A stretch of DNA of 64,000 nucleotides from Tamarix chinensis (lineage: Eukaryota; Streptophyta; Magnoliopsida; Caryophyllales; Tamaricaceae). Shown one piece after another: positions 1-12,639 of the stretch. The translations under genes were made by a program, and so were the position numbers. The stretch lies in contig CM060177.1 in assembly GCA_030549775.1 (NCBI GenBank), positions 70,663,638 through 70,727,637 on the forward strand. Reading direction: 5' to 3'. Each line of letters starts with the position of its first letter. Position 1 is the first letter of the stretch. The notes under the pieces are model-generated. The model was not told the origin of the DNA and searched no databases. It saw only the letters and a list, made by a program, of their open reading frames with translations.

Positions 1-1905
1 TTTTTCTCAATTTTGGTATATAAATCTCAATTATATACCATAAAAATTTTTTGTTAAAATATTTGTAAGGCATAAAATACCTAGGAAAAAAGGGCTATTA
101 CAACCGTACCTGACACAGAATAGACATCCACCATCTATCCCATACTGTTTATATGGCTAAACAAATCAAAACACTTACAACATCAAATTGCATGGATAAA
201 CATTTAATTAAACAACTCCAAAGGTGTTTATATCGGAGGACTCTAAGAGGTTTAGACCTAGTTATTGCAAAATATATATGAATTTAAGGCATGGTGCTAC
301 AATAAACTAAATTAGGCCATCACACCCAATTTAAAATATTCGTATTTCATAGGCCATACCAAAGCCTTCTAAATATCCTTGCTCTTAGTCCCTAGCCCAA
401 CTGAGGCATGCCACTTAGTAGCCATCCGCAAATACCAGTTCATGGTCCTCTTCTTGTGGGAACGAATAGGTGACAGAGCAAATGGATACATGAGTATGCT
501 ACATACTGAGTAATTGAAGTTGCTCCCTCCATATAACACAAGTATACTAATGCACCACACATGAATATAAATTAAAACATGCATCAAGATAAGGCATATG
601 AAAAGATAGAAGTGCATAAAGACATGCTATCATGTACAATTCCAAAAAAGAAGAATACGTAATGCTTAGATTCACAACCTTCTCACATAAGAACTTTCAT
701 AAGTAATAAGAGCATCAAAGAAACCTCTAGGGTTATTTTCAATTACCTAATTCCTTATCTTATGCCCTTTATTTATCCATATATGAGATAAGTCAATCAT
801 TTTATCAATATTCTGTTCCATAACTAATTTATCATTTTGACCATTTGTTAAGTGTACAAAAAATCTTTTATTCATTTTAGTCACCCTTTCATTTGGTCAT
901 TGCTAAGAAGTTTGAACCAATATTTATAATACATAATTTATTATTATAAAGTGATGGATTTTGTACCAGCCCATGGTCCCCTGTACCATGAAAGCCTATC
1001 TAACAAAAGACATAAATTATAGGATGAAGCCAATCACCAAGTGCACATAAGTCCAGGCCAAAGCCAATCACTAGATTGGAAAAACGTTGAGGCCAAAGCT
1101 ACCACATAGGTAACCATACCCTTTAGTTATGATACCTTTTAATACATCATTAGTGTCAAGAGTAGTTAAGGCACCAAGACCTCTTAGGATCTTGTCCAAA
1201 GGCAAAGCTTGAAGGTATTAAAAAGAAGAAAGACTAACCCTAGATAGATTGTTGATCATCTAACCTAGACGCATACTCAACTCAAATTTCTCTTACATTA
1301 ACTAATTAGTATTTTATTCCGAATGATGGATGATTATAAAACACCCATACAAAGCAAGCAAGTCAAATTCTTATTTTAATCCATATTAATACTTTTCTTT
1401 CCATTTTTTCAACCATGTCGGTTTTCCATTTATTCTTAGCCAACACTATTCTTAACCACCATATCACTTTCTTCAAGCCCATATTGATTTTCATTACTTT
1501 TTTCTCAATAATGTAACTTATCATAAGTGAAATATTCAAGTAACCTTTACATTTCTCATAATTTATATTAAAAGTTATGATATATTTCAATCCTTCCATT
1601 AGGATAATAATCCATGATAAAAGTATGTATTTTATTACATTAATAATCATGAAGTAGTCCCAAATATAACCTCAAAGCACAACTAAATTAAAAAAAATCA
1701 AGTGAACACTTCCAACAAGTAAATCTATATAGCCTAACAAGTCAAGCGGTTGCACAATCAAGTAATATATATGGGTTGACCGATCGATCTATTTGACCTA
1801 ACATGACCAGACTTTCCTCAAATCAATGAATCAGTTTGTGTAGAATAGTAGATTTTTCATAGATTAGTCGATTACTTTTTCAAAAGCAGTTGATGGGTTA
1901 ATTGA
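1..1905 (-). mobile_element. LTR fragment, Ty3/gypsy chromovirus-like, minus strand
   Basis: Non-coding. Read on the minus strand, 400-520 matches the part of other LTRs here where a TACTCAGTA-type block is followed by a GTACTGAT-type block (compare 28221-28300 and 39055-39090). The stretch 980-1110 has the 'ggccaaagccaatca' spacer that is also seen, in the other orientation, at 27580-27660. The right end (1741-1905) carries the GATCGATC motif found in the first few hundred bases of other LTRs. The right boundary is placed where Athila pol protein similarity begins. The left terminus is outside the window. Small ORFs here (369-617 and 1363-1650, both minus) have no recognisable product. Confidence 0.55.
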
Positions 1906-4900
1906 TGTAAAAAATGGGAGGCTTTATTTGAATATTAGGAGTGAGAAAGTGGAATTTGATTTAATTAGTGCTATAAAATCCCTCTAATCGATGACTCTTG
2001 TTATCAAGTGACCCTCTTATAAGTGTTTGATGAGAAGAGGATTTCCTAGTGATGAAAATTCTAAAATTTCTAGCTTTCCCAAGTTATAGGAGGAATATCC
2101 CATTTTTCCTCAAGTAAAGAAAAAGATATAAACTATTCATGTGGGATCAAGCATTCCATCCCTAAAGAGGTATGAATTTCTTGACTTTGATTCTCAATAC
2201 CCTGTCACTGTTAATGCTAGCCTAAGTAAAATAGAAATTGAAAAGATTCTTATAATTGTTAGGCTATATAAAGAAGCAATTGGCTACACTATAGATGATC
2301 TTAAAGGCATAAATCCTTCCATTTTCATACATCAAATTATTTTAGAAGAATGGTTCAATCCCTCCATCAAACATCAACATAGATTGAACAACAATATGAA
2401 TGAAGTGGTGAGGAAAGAGGTCCTCATGCTACTTGATGCGAGAGTTATCTATCCTATTTTTTATGGTTAGTAGGTGCGCTTAGTGCAAGTAATTCCTAAA
2501 ATCAGAGGAATGATGGTCCTTAATAATGTGAAAAATGAATTGAACTCTACAAGAACTGTTAGAGGTTGGCAAAAGTGCATAAACTATAAGAAATTATATA
2601 AGGACACTCGAATGGACCATTGTTATTTTCGTAATTCTTATTTTTCTTATTTTGATGGGTAGTCAGGATTTTTTCAATGTTCCATTCACCCTATCGATCA
2701 AGGAGGACCACTTTTACATGTCCCTTCAACACATTTGCATATCAATGGATGCCTTTTGACCAATGTAATATTCCTACCACTTTTCAGTGATACGTGATGT
2801 CTATGCTTTTTAACACTATTAAAACATAATGGAAGTTTTTAAGGATGATTTTTCAATTTATGGCACTACTTTTGACAATTATTTGATAAATCTTTCTAAG
2901 GTTTTAGAGATGTGCAAGGAAGAAAATCTTGTTCCTAACTGGAAGAAGTGTCATTTTATAGTACAAGAAGGGATTGTTCTTGTCCACCTAGTCTCTAGCT
3001 AAGGTATTATTGTAAATAAAGTAAAAATTGACATTATTGAAAATATGCCACCCTAAACATTAATTAGAGGCATGCATAGCTTCTTGGGACATGTCGTTTT
3101 CCATCGATGATTCATTAAAGACTTTTGAAAATTTGCTAAACGTTTAACTCAGTTACTCATCAAAGATATGTCACTTAACATTGACCAATTGTGTTTGATT
3201 CCTTTTAATAGGTTCAAATGATCATTGAAAATTACCCCGGTAATGCAGCCTCTTGAATGGAACATCCCTTCTAAGGTTATGAGTGATGTAAGTGACTATG
3301 TAGTGGACATAGTCCATGGGAAAAGAAAAGATGGAATGGTCTATGCAATTTACTATGCTTGTCGAACCCTTGATGATGCCTAAGTTAACTATGTTACAAT
3401 GGAGAAAGAAATCTTGGCCATTATGCTTGCATTAGATAAATTTTGATTATACCCTATGGGATTAAAGATTATCATTTTCACTTATCATGCATCCTTAGGT
3501 ATTTGTTGACTAAAAAGGATGCAAAACCATGTTTGATAAGATGGATCCTTCTTCTCTAAGGGTTTGATCTTAGAACTCGAGATAAAAAGAGAATTGAGAA
3601 TGTAGTAGTTGGTCATCTCTCATGAGTAAGACAATATATGGAGGGAAGTGAAGAGGATGATTCCTCATTTGATGATCCATTTCTAGATGTTAACCTTTTG
3701 GTCATCACAAGCATATATGCCCTATGGTTTTCTAATTTTATTAATTATATAGCATGTGGAGTACTACAACCTGAACTATCCTAACAGTAAAAGAAGAAAT
3801 TACTCTCAGATTTCAAGCATTACTATTGGAAAGTTCCTCGTCTTTACAGGAAGTGTGCAAATGAGGTCTATAGATGATGCTTGCCTAAAGAGGAATTTGA
3901 AAGCGTAATTACACATTATCATTCTTCCCCATATAGGAGTCATGTGAGCACTGCCAAAATGGCTTCAACGGTTCTCCGAGAAGGTATCTATTTGCCCAAC
4001 CTTTTTAATGATGTTTGATAATATGTTAATTTATTCAATTAATGCCAAAGGGCTGGCAACCTATCAAGAAGAAATGAAATGACTCTCAATGACATCTTTG
4101 AGGTTGAGATATTTGATGTTTGGGGAACCAACTTCAAGGGACCGTTCCCATCCTCCTACAACAACAAGCTTATTCTATTCCTTGTGCTTTATGTCTCAAA
4201 ATGGGTACAAGTAGTTGCATCTCCCACCAATCTTGCCAAAGTTGTGGTCTAACTATTCTAAAAAGTGATATTTTTTAGGTTTGGTGTTCCTAGAGTAGTT
4301 ATCAGTGATGGTGGTTTCCATTACACCAATCGACTTCTCAACACCCTTTTGAAGAAATATCATGTTAGTCATAAAATGGCCATGCCACATCATCCCCAAA
4401 GATAAGTGTAAGTCAACAACCATGAGATAAAGGGGATCCTTGAGAAAATTATGGCCCACAAACAAAAAGATTCGGTAGAAAACTTGTAGTGATGCTCTAT
4501 GGGCTTACCAAACCACCTACAAGACACCGATTCGAATGACGTCCTTTCAATTAATATATGGAAAATCCTATCACCTACCCATTGAAGTTGAGCATAAATT
4601 GTTTTGGGATATCATAGTGGTCAATTATGATTTAAAAGCTGCCAGAGAAAGGAGGAAGCTCGAACTAAATGAGCTTGATGAGCTATGATTGAATGCCTAT
4701 GACAATGCACGAATATACATGGAGAGAACTAAGTAGTGGCATGATAGACATATCATCCGAAGGGAATTTCGCTAAGGAGATTATGTACTCCTTTTTAATT
4801 CATCTTCAAGGTTTTCCCAAGCACTTTGCTCTAAATGGCCGAGGCCATTCTATGTTTGAAAGGTATATTTGCTTGGGGCTGTGGATATTTAGAGGAAGTC

Positions 4901-4960
4901 CATTAGCATTTTCAAAGTTAGTGTTCAAAGATAGAAGCCTTACATTATTAGTTCTTTAGT
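1906..4960 (+). pseudogene. Athila-type Ty3/gypsy pol remnant (protease end, RT, RNase H, integrase)
   Basis: This once encoded the replication enzymes of an Athila/Tat-lineage LTR retrotransposon. In order I see the protease-RT linker (1909-2140), then an open stretch at 2141-2470 with the family's pre-RT and RT start ending LLDARVIYPI. RT continues across frame breaks to about 3200, with the active-site box reading FKDD at 2838-2849 where the family has a hydrophobic residue for Lys. RNase H spans about 3300-3640 (TMEKEILAIMLALDKF). The integrase zinc region is at 3840-4080, with HSSPYRSH and a CQRAGNLSRRNE box. The integrase core is at 4110-4470: VVISDGG and the NHEIKGILEK helix are kept, but the first catalytic Asp reads Asn (4130-4132). 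Many stops and frameshifts make it a pseudogene. Gag and the 5' LTR are missing. The clade is recognised from memory of family motifs. Confidence 0.85.
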
Positions 4961-5562
4961 AGAAAAAATGAGAACACTAGCTCTCCTAAATCTACCTTCC
5001 ATTTGAAGAAAACATTTTCAATCTAAAGACCTTAAATAAGAACTTTTTTGGAGGCGACCCAAGTTTTAATGTGCTTTTTCTTTCATTTGAAATTTTTTTC
5101 TTTTTTTTACTTTCACTTTTAAATTTTTATTTGTCTTTTGTAATGTTTCGATAGGAATTTTTATGTCTTGAGAGAGGGAGAAGATATTATGGAAAGAAGT
5201 AGCAAATTCGTGGCAAAATAGGCAAAAATGGGCATTACATACCCAAGGCACGGCTTGATGCACGGCCGTATAACCCTTGGGGAAAGAAATGCTTAGAAAT
5301 GAGTAACGCAGGACCTAGGCATGGCCTAATGCATGGCCATGTGAAATTTTCCCTAATTTTTTTGAGGCCAAGAATCGCATACGGCCGGGTCATGCCAATC
5401 AAGCACAATCGTGTTACTGCACCTAAAAATTTTGCCAGAAAAAATCCTAGATAGCCTAGCTATGTTTAATCAACACGCCTGTGCCTCTCTATCTCCAAAA
5501 TCTATCAGAGCAAAAACCATGCATGGCCGAGCTATGCAGTGCCTGAAATTTTTTTGAATTCA

Positions 5563-5576
5563 CTTATATATATATG
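5563..5576 (+). promoter_or_regulatory. TATA-like run in Athila spacer
   Basis: An alternating TA tract is followed about 70 bases later by a C-rich leader-like stretch with 'ccctaacc'. It could be a promoter for the 3' ORF or simple AT repeat. There is no further support. Confidence 0.25.
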
Positions 5577-5736
5577 CACGCATAAATCTATTCTTTAAAC
5601 ACCTTCCTCTGCCCCCATATCATTACACTCGACACTTCCAAGCCCTAACCACCAAAATCAAAGCACCACCAACACCGTCATCCACCTCTGGCACCATTTG
5701 CATTACTTTCTACCATAACTCTACACCACCATTTGC

Positions 5737-5960
5737 TTGCAGCTCTACACACCCTCAACACCATATACACCACCGTACCACACAACAACTTTGCATAACC
5801 ACACCTCAAGACCCCTACGCCACCCCTCCTACACACCACCACACACATTTACACACCCTATACAACACCACACCTACACAACACCACACACTTATGCATG
5901 CCTTGCACACCACAACACACTTTTGCACACCATGCACAACACCACACCACTACACTTCTA
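5737..5960 (+). repeat. CACAC-rich low-complexity tract
   Basis: Irregular ACACC/CACAC repeats with almost no G. It causes a spurious Thr/His/Pro-rich open frame. Confidence 0.7.
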
Positions 5961-6211
5961 CAAACCCACCATAACCATGCGCAAATTCCATCATGCACTA
6001 ATGTCACCACACTGCACCATATTCACTATTCACCTATGCATTATGTAAATTGAGATTAATTGTGGATATATTTCCATTCTCCCTTAGTTATTTGACTAAA
6101 TCCTATTTTATTTGTCATTTTTTATGGATTTGATACTTATAAGAGTTGTTTTTATGGCATTCCTTTTGATTTTTCGTCTTTTAATTGCATAATTGTAGGT
6201 TTTGCTTGCAT

Positions 6212-7450
6212 ATGGCCTCAAAAACGTGTACCAAGTCTACCACTATGGGAACCTAAGGAGAATCGGTGCAACAACCACAACAACAATCTCGAGGATGAGG
6301 TAGATCCTCAAATACTCAACCAATGTATCCCTATGGCATCATATTTTCCTACTCGGTGCACCAAGAGAATTACCAAGCTATATCTACTAGAAACATAACA
6401 TCCGCTCAATATATAGATTGAACATGTCTCGATAAGTTAGGGATTTAAGACGATGATGCATATTTGATTACTAGAGGCGGTCTCACCCGCTTCTTTGCAC
6501 ATTCCAAACATATAAGCAACGGACTTACTCTTGAGTTCCTTAGCTCCTTTAATTTTGAACAAATCAGAGAATATGTGTCTATTAGACTATTCAATTAGTC
6601 ATATGCTTTGTCACTAATACATTTATGTGAATTATTTCATTTTCCTACTATAGGGCTGAGACTTTATCCAGAGGATAGCCAATTCTTTAATCCTTTAGCT
6701 TTTTGGGCCCAAATATCTTTGCCAAAGCGAGGTAGTGCCACTAAGCCTAACAATAGAAATCACACTAAGGCTTCATTCATCTACAACTCTATTCTAAGGT
6801 AAGTCCAACGATTCTTGGCCAAGGCACTTTTTGGACATGGTGAAAGCCTAACGAATGTACCAAAGCTTAAGCTATGGGATCTCAATTGCATCCATAGGAA
6901 TGGTGCCATCTATGGAAGGTATTATCTGGAAAATCACCTCAGTAATATTAGCATTTACATACATAACCCAAAGGCTTAGATACAACATAGAGCATATCCA
7001 GGTTGACCTCCCAAAGATATATATAGGGATAACGACTTACATAAATAAGAAGCTCATTGTGCAAGATAGGCTATAATGTCATATTTACTTTAACCAAGGG
7101 GTGTGGTATCTGTTACCAAATAGAGCCTATACTATTCTAATTAATAATGGAGACACCAATTGGTTACCATCTCCGCCCACACCCCATCCAAGTCAACATG
7201 TTCGCCCGCCTCAGGAAGAGCAATGAAATGCCACTAGTGAAGCACCTACTTCTCCCTTACTCCCTCTTCCTCCAACCCCATCATTTGGCATGGATCCAGG
7301 CCTTTCAACTTCTTATGACACATCTTATGTTGCCTAGTTTTAGTATATTGATGCACACTTTGATATGCTAGAGGCCTCGATTGTTAGTCTTAGGGAATCT
7401 ATTGCTCCCACATATCAAAGGAATGTTGTGATGTAGCAAATGTATTAATG
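6212..7450 (+). pseudogene. Athila 3' ORF (ATHILA ORF1-type, function unknown), decayed
   Basis: Athila/Tat elements carry an extra ORF downstream of pol, sometimes called env-like, whose function is not established. The likely start is the ATG at 6212, just after a TTGTAG acceptor-like site at 6193-6198. The open pieces 6608-6802 and 6855-7076, joined by stops and frame changes, resemble the conserved core of that family: an F-FAHSK-type start, then a stretch ending near LAKALFGHGES and a following LKLWDLNCI box. A Pro-rich tail lies around 7160-7300. At 7530 a 'cattgaggacaatgt' motif, typical of the 3' end of this ORF in Athila elements, marks its end. The family call is from remembered motifs. 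The frame is broken in several places, so no product is expected. Confidence 0.65.
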
Positions 7451-7573
7451 GCATATTGAGCACGGTTTCCATACCTTGTAGCACCCACAATGAGTGCACT
7501 TTTCTCCCTTTCCATTTTTATCAAACATTGAGGACAATGTATTGTTTAACCAATAGGGGAATTCATTTTTTTT

Positions 7574-9505
7574 AATGAAAGAAAATATTATATCATGGAG
7601 AAAATTTACAACCAAGGCTATAGAATTGATCTAATTGACCTAAAAAACCTCTAAACTTTGCACTGTGTGTAGAGTTATTACATATAGATGACATAACTAG
7701 AGAAATTTGAGAAGCTATCCTTTTCAGGTCCCATCTTAAATTTGTGAAAATATATGCATTTCTAGCTTCCCACACCTCATAGATACTAATAGCATAGAAA
7801 GCAGCCCTGAAATGTGCCTTAGCAACCCCTCTATTTTGAGAATAAGAAATGCCTTTTAGCAAAGACTGCCATGATTCATGTCTTCTTCTTTCTGTAAAAA
7901 CCTCCCTGATGGCATCCCAAAGCTGTTGTAGACCTTGGCAATGGAATAGAAGATGGCTTATACTTTCCTGTTGAGGACAGAAACAACACTACAGGCTTAT
8001 GGAAGGAAAATATTTAGCTAGCAGATCCTTTGTTGGTAGCCTTGAGTGAGTAACTAGCCAGGAAACAAATTTGTGTTTTAGAGTAGTTGGGCTTGTCTAA
8101 ACTATCTTCCAACAGCACACTTTAGGAGCTTTAATTCAAATCATATCAAAGAAGCTGGAAAACTAGGAGTAACTTTGGCCTTAAACCAAGGATATTCTGC
8201 AGAATCTAATAGGTTGTACAAGGAAGCCTAAAATCAGCCACATTTTGATCCTTAATGAAGAAAGTGTGGATCCATTTTATCCATAATGAATTTTTATCCT
8301 TACATATGTTCCACAAATGCTTCCCAATTGCTGCTATATTCCAAGCAAACAAATCAATAATACCCAACCCTCCTTCATTTTTAGGCAAACACACCATCTT
8401 CCAAGCCACAAGAGCTCTTTTATTTGAGGAAGCCTTTCCTGTCCACAGAAACACTCTACACAGGCTAATCACCTTTAGTAGTATTTTTTGGGGAGAAAGA
8501 ACAATTGAATCCAATACATTGTGATACCAAAAATCACTTATTTCAATAATTGCAACCTTCCAGCATATGAAAGTAATCTATTTGCCTAATGCTGTAATTT
8601 ATTTGTGATTTTCTACACCAAGGACTGCATATGTGCTATTTTTAATTTAGATGCATCCAAAGGAACCCCCCACATACCTGAAAGGTAACCTCCCTTCCTA
8701 AAATTGTAGTTGAGATAAAATGGACACCTTCACATCCTAAGAAACTCCACTAAAGTAGATAGAACTTTTCTCTAGATTAATAAATAAACCTAAGGCAGTA
8801 GCACAATCTTAGAACATGGATTTGATAGCATTTAAAGATGTTAAATCAGCCTTACAAAAAAATAAGAATATAATCTAAAAAATCTAGATTGATGATCTTC
8901 AACCTCTTGCATTTGGGATGCCCATGGAATCCTACAGTCATCCAAAGAGTTTGGAACATCCTACTGAAATACTCCATCACAATCACAAAAAGATAGGGTG
9001 ATAAAGGGTCTCCCTACCTTAAGCCTTTTTTCCCCTTAAAAGGAGCCAATATATTATTGTTAATGCATAGAGAATAATCAACGTTAGTGACACAAGCCAT
9101 AATCAGTCTGACTATATGGATAGGGAAATATAGGCCCAGCAGAATATTCTCCAAAAATTTCCAATTGACTGAATCATAAGCCTATCTTATATCCACTTTT
9201 AGTATACCTCTTGGTGAATCATGTTTCCTTTTGTACAAGTGAATAAGCTCATGAGCTAACAATACATTATCTCTAATGTATCTGCCTTTAACAAAACCAG
9301 CCTGAGGGGCATAAATGATGGAAGTTAAAAGATGATGTAATCTATTAGCTAATACCTTAGCTAAAGTTTTATATAACACATTGCAGCAAGCAATTGGCCT
9401 AAATTGAGACACACTTTGAGCTCCTTCACCTTTAGGGATAAGGACCAACTTTGTTGCAGCAAGGCAAATAGGCATTGAGGCAGACTGAAAGATATTCTTA
9501 ATCAA
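7574..9505 (-). mobile_element. 5'-truncated L1-type LINE inserted antisense in the Athila 3' region
   Basis: The minus strand reads a plant non-LTR retrotransposon ORF2. The 7566-7573 T run on the plus strand is a short poly(A) tail at its 3' end. About 1.93 kb remains, from the RT fingers to the C-terminus, with apurinic endonuclease and ORF1 absent, which is the usual 5' truncation of LINEs. The right edge is placed where coding similarity stops. I could not find a clear target-site duplication. Confidence 0.8.
7593..9505 (-). pseudogene. LINE reverse transcriptase ORF2 remnant
   Basis: This is the reverse transcriptase of an L1-type LINE, which would copy its own RNA at a nicked target. 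On the minus strand 9505-9182 is one open piece with the RT start: KLVLIPKGEGA, then FRPIACCNVLYK and APQAGFVKGR boxes. Next comes AYDSVNW-type sequence, then the GDPLSP box near 9020-9000, in which the preceding Gln codon is a TAG stop. The catalytic FADD position near 8860-8880 reads FLDY, so the active site is lost. The piece 8514-8206 holds the region after RT (KMVCLPKNEGGLGI), and 7862-7593 has the C-terminal region ending in an IYEVWEARN-type box next to the zf-RVT domain. Several stops and frameshifts separate the pieces. Confidence 0.8.
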
Positions 9506-10362
9506 TCCCCTTATGTTATATTATCACTTGCTATTTTTCATGGATTTTATCTTATTTCCTCTACTCATTTCGTGTTCCCTTAGAAAAAAAAAAGATTAGG
9601 GAGATGAAAAGTTGATGATGGAAATTTGATAGAGAATAAAGAAAGAAGAGTGAATAACATAAAGAAAGAGAGGAGGAAAAAAATTAAGAAAATAATAAAA
9701 GAGTTGATATTGAGTTACAAGTGATTTAAATATATGATTTAAGTTTGAAGGGATGGATTGATGACAAAGGTCTTTCTTGGTTTATTTAAGGGTATGGTGA
9801 CAAATTGCTAATATTAGATTCTAGGATATTTTTTCTTCTTACTATAAGTCCATTTGTTTTTGAGCATTTAGCTACAATCCTAGACTTATCCCACCTTTTA
9901 CCCTAACCCCATCACACCTTTTATAAGAACTTATGATTTTTGTATTGTATAGCAATGTTTGAGTGGTGGAGAATGAATGTACATGTAAGCCTATGGTCAA
10001 TCATGATCAGTAGAGAGAATTTTGAGAGAAACATATACATATGAGCATAGAGAGTTTATACTTACATAAAGCAAGAAAGTCTACTTCTCTATTAATCCTT
10101 ATCTTGTAAGGATGTGCATCTACATGATCCTAAATCTTCTTACAATGTCATACTAATATTTATTTGGGACTTAGGATTTTATGAGTTTTCACAACATTAT
10201 GTTTTTTTTCTTAATAATAACACTAGCAATATGGGCCTATCAAGCCTTGTTTGTTTTTCCCATGTAGTAAATTATATCATCGGAGGCTTTGATCCCATAC
10301 CCTTTTACATTTATTTTCACTTTTGTTGTTTGGTGTTTTGCTTGAGGAAAGGCAAAGTGTAA
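9506..10362 (+). other. Athila 3' non-coding region downstream of the LINE insertion
   Basis: There is no coding signal that I trust. The stretch begins with a purine-rich run (9590-9700) and ends with a 'tgcttgagga' motif at 10339-10348 that commonly precedes the polypurine tract in Athila/Tat elements. The open frame 10114-10362 has no recognisable product. Confidence 0.5.
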
Positions 10363-10373
10363 GCATGGGGGAG
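10363..10373 (+). promoter_or_regulatory. Polypurine tract of the Athila-type element
   Basis: The run 'gcatgggggag' lies directly before TGATAA, the start of a long AT-rich LTR-like stretch. It is the plus-strand primer expected next to a 3' LTR, and both position and sequence fit the Athila/Tat pattern. Confidence 0.65.
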
Positions 10374-10374
10374 T

Positions 10375-11560
10375 TGATAAACTGAATTTTTTCCATATTT
10401 TTATCATACTTTCCTTGCACTTTTCTTTTCTTGTTTGACCTCTAGCTTGTGTTATTATTTATTGATAGTGTAATTTAGGAAATTCTTTCACAAACACAAG
10501 GATTTAATGGAATAATGCATGGATTCAAAATAATAATCAATTATTGAAGGTGTTAAGTGAAGAAAATTTACCTTTTATATCATAAGAGAAGTAAAGAGGG
10601 TTAAAGAGTCAAAAAGAGAAGCAAATGAAGCAAGAGAAAGAAAATTTGAGTGTTACACAATGAGCAAGTGCAACCTTGCATACCTGTTCCAGTCCAAATC
10701 CCTTAATTCACGAGAAAAGAAAAGGTGCATAGCTAGGCAGTGTAGCTTGCATGGTCATGCAATAGATAGTTATTGCCTCTTGCATAATTTCTTTCACATG
10801 ATCTCCCACTATTTTATACGCAAATATAAATGAGGTATAAAAGGGGGGAAGCATGATAGATTTCAGTGATTCCTTGATATGATTTTTATGAAAAAAACAA
10901 TCTAATGTAATCTATATTTAATTTATATGTAATTTATTTTCTTTAATCAAGAATTTAGAGGGTGTATTTTGACTTTTCAGATCATTAATTCATCTACAAC
11001 CTACGGCTTGATCATTTCATTTTTTTTTTCATTTACGTTATATGCATGTCAATTACATTCATTGTCTGCATTTTATTCATGTTATGAGTGAGTAATAATC
11101 TTTCTCTAGGATTGAATTACACTCTATTTGGTATGAATAAGATGAGTTAAATTACATATCATTTGTATAGTGCATAATAACTACTTCGTACATTAGAAAT
11201 TAATGATAAAGGTCAGGTTTTGAAGAATCTGAGTATATATATATAAAAATATTACACACATAGATGTTGATTATGACTAAGAGGTTGAATCCAATATTGA
11301 AAATTAACATACGAATGGGAATCTAATTGATCACAAGAGTAGACAATTGATTCGAAGGGATAGTTTAAATCATTGGTGTTTAATGGGTTTAATCAAATTT
11401 ATTAGTCATGAAGGTAATTAATGGGTTTGATTAGATAATATTCTAGACCTTGAAAGAGCCTAGTGAATTAAAATTGACTAATTGTTTACCACAATCTTGA
11501 ACTATTCAATGACACATTAATATTTCATTTATAATTTATTTGTTCCTAAAATAAAAATAG
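10375..11560 (+). mobile_element. Athila-type 3' LTR (right end uncertain)
   Basis: Starts with TG (TGATAA) immediately after the polypurine tract. It includes a 'gcatggtcatgc' motif (10748-10759) recalling the spacer motif at 5225-5540, and a 'gttatgagtgagtaa' box near 11080 that is common in Athila LTRs. There is no second LTR in the window for comparison, so the 3' end is only a guess. Confidence 0.45.
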
Positions 11561-12639
11561 ATAGCTAACATATTTTCAAGCATGTTAACATGTATTTCTC
11601 AACATGGAATCATGAAAGATAAATTTTACTCATTTTCATGCTTTTTACTCAAATCATGTCATCTAACCATCCAAATACAATATACTATAGCATTGATTCA
11701 TGCCAACATGTAGAAATCAACTAAGGTAACACATAACATGCAAGAATAATTACTAAACATTTTAGAATCAAGAATTAATTACTTGATGCAAGGAAAATCC
11801 CCTTAAAAATAGAAACTCCAACTTAGGGAAGTCTCATCTTGGAAATCCTCAAAACCAAAATCTTATATTAAGACATTACACCAAAACCTTATTAAATTTT
11901 GAACTAAAAAATAAGAAAGAGTAACGATATGCCAACTTGAGAGAAAAAAATAGGGAGGCATAAAACATGACCACTAAACATTTTCCGTAGAATCTAACTC
12001 TACCATGCTTAACAATAGAAACAAGACAAGGATTGAGAAAGGATCATAAGAGTATAAGAGGATTGATTGGTAATACTTAAAGTATAGAAAGAAGAAAGGA
12101 GAAAACAAGAATTAGAAAATTTGATGGGTGAAATAATATGCATAGAAGGGATTATTGGGTTATTTATTGCCAACCAATTGAATAGAAAACATTGAGAATT
12201 TAATAATAAACTCAAAACCCTACCATTGATGATTTGAATTTTATTAGGAAGGATAGGTTTTTTTAGGATGTTCTGACCTATTCTGTAGGCCTCAAATTGT
12301 ATCTTTAGACAATGTTGGTAAATTAGACAAAAATTAGCATTCATTAATGGAGTAATCGAAGGTTAGTGTTGAAGGAATCTTCCAACTACTCACAATTGTA
12401 CCTCAAATAGAAGCATTCATTCTCATAATTGTGTAAAAGAGAGAGGAGGAAGAAGATAATGTTGAGGTCATCTCTCCCCTTCAATTATCCCAATCAATCT
12501 CTAGATCAATTTGAGGTAATATTTTAGGTTAAATACATCATGAAAGTTGTTATAATTCTGTTAGGAACAAATTAGCATGTGTTTGTAAGGCTCCATTTAG
12601 TGTAAGGAGTTTTTTTATAAAAATAAAGCTTGAAAATAT
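11561..12639. other. Unassigned AT-rich sequence
   Basis: I see no domain, RNA gene or clear repeat boundary. An open frame of 111 codons on the minus strand (12009-12344) is rich in Ile/Leu/Ser with no recognisable motif and is probably chance. The last 200 bases may belong to the pol fragment that follows. Confidence 0.4.

Larger units (their letters stand above)
4961..6211 (+). other. Non-coding spacer between Athila pol and 3' ORF
   Basis: No sustained coding signal. It contains copies of a 'gcacggccgt' type motif (5225-5540), a TATA-like run, a C/A-rich low-complexity block and a possible splice acceptor before the next ORF. The long open frame at 5737-6048 only reflects CACAC-type low complexity (Thr/His/Pro-rich) and is not treated as a gene. 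Confidence 0.5.

Noticed and set aside
5737..6048. Thr/His/Pro-rich frame of 103 codons
   Set aside because: CACAC low complexity with no protein family match recognised.
8255..8524. Plus-strand frame of 89 codons
   Set aside because: Antisense of the LINE RT pseudogene, which has clear motifs on the minus strand.
12009..12344. Minus-strand frame of 111 codons
   Set aside because: AT-rich, no motif, no neighbouring support. Likely chance.
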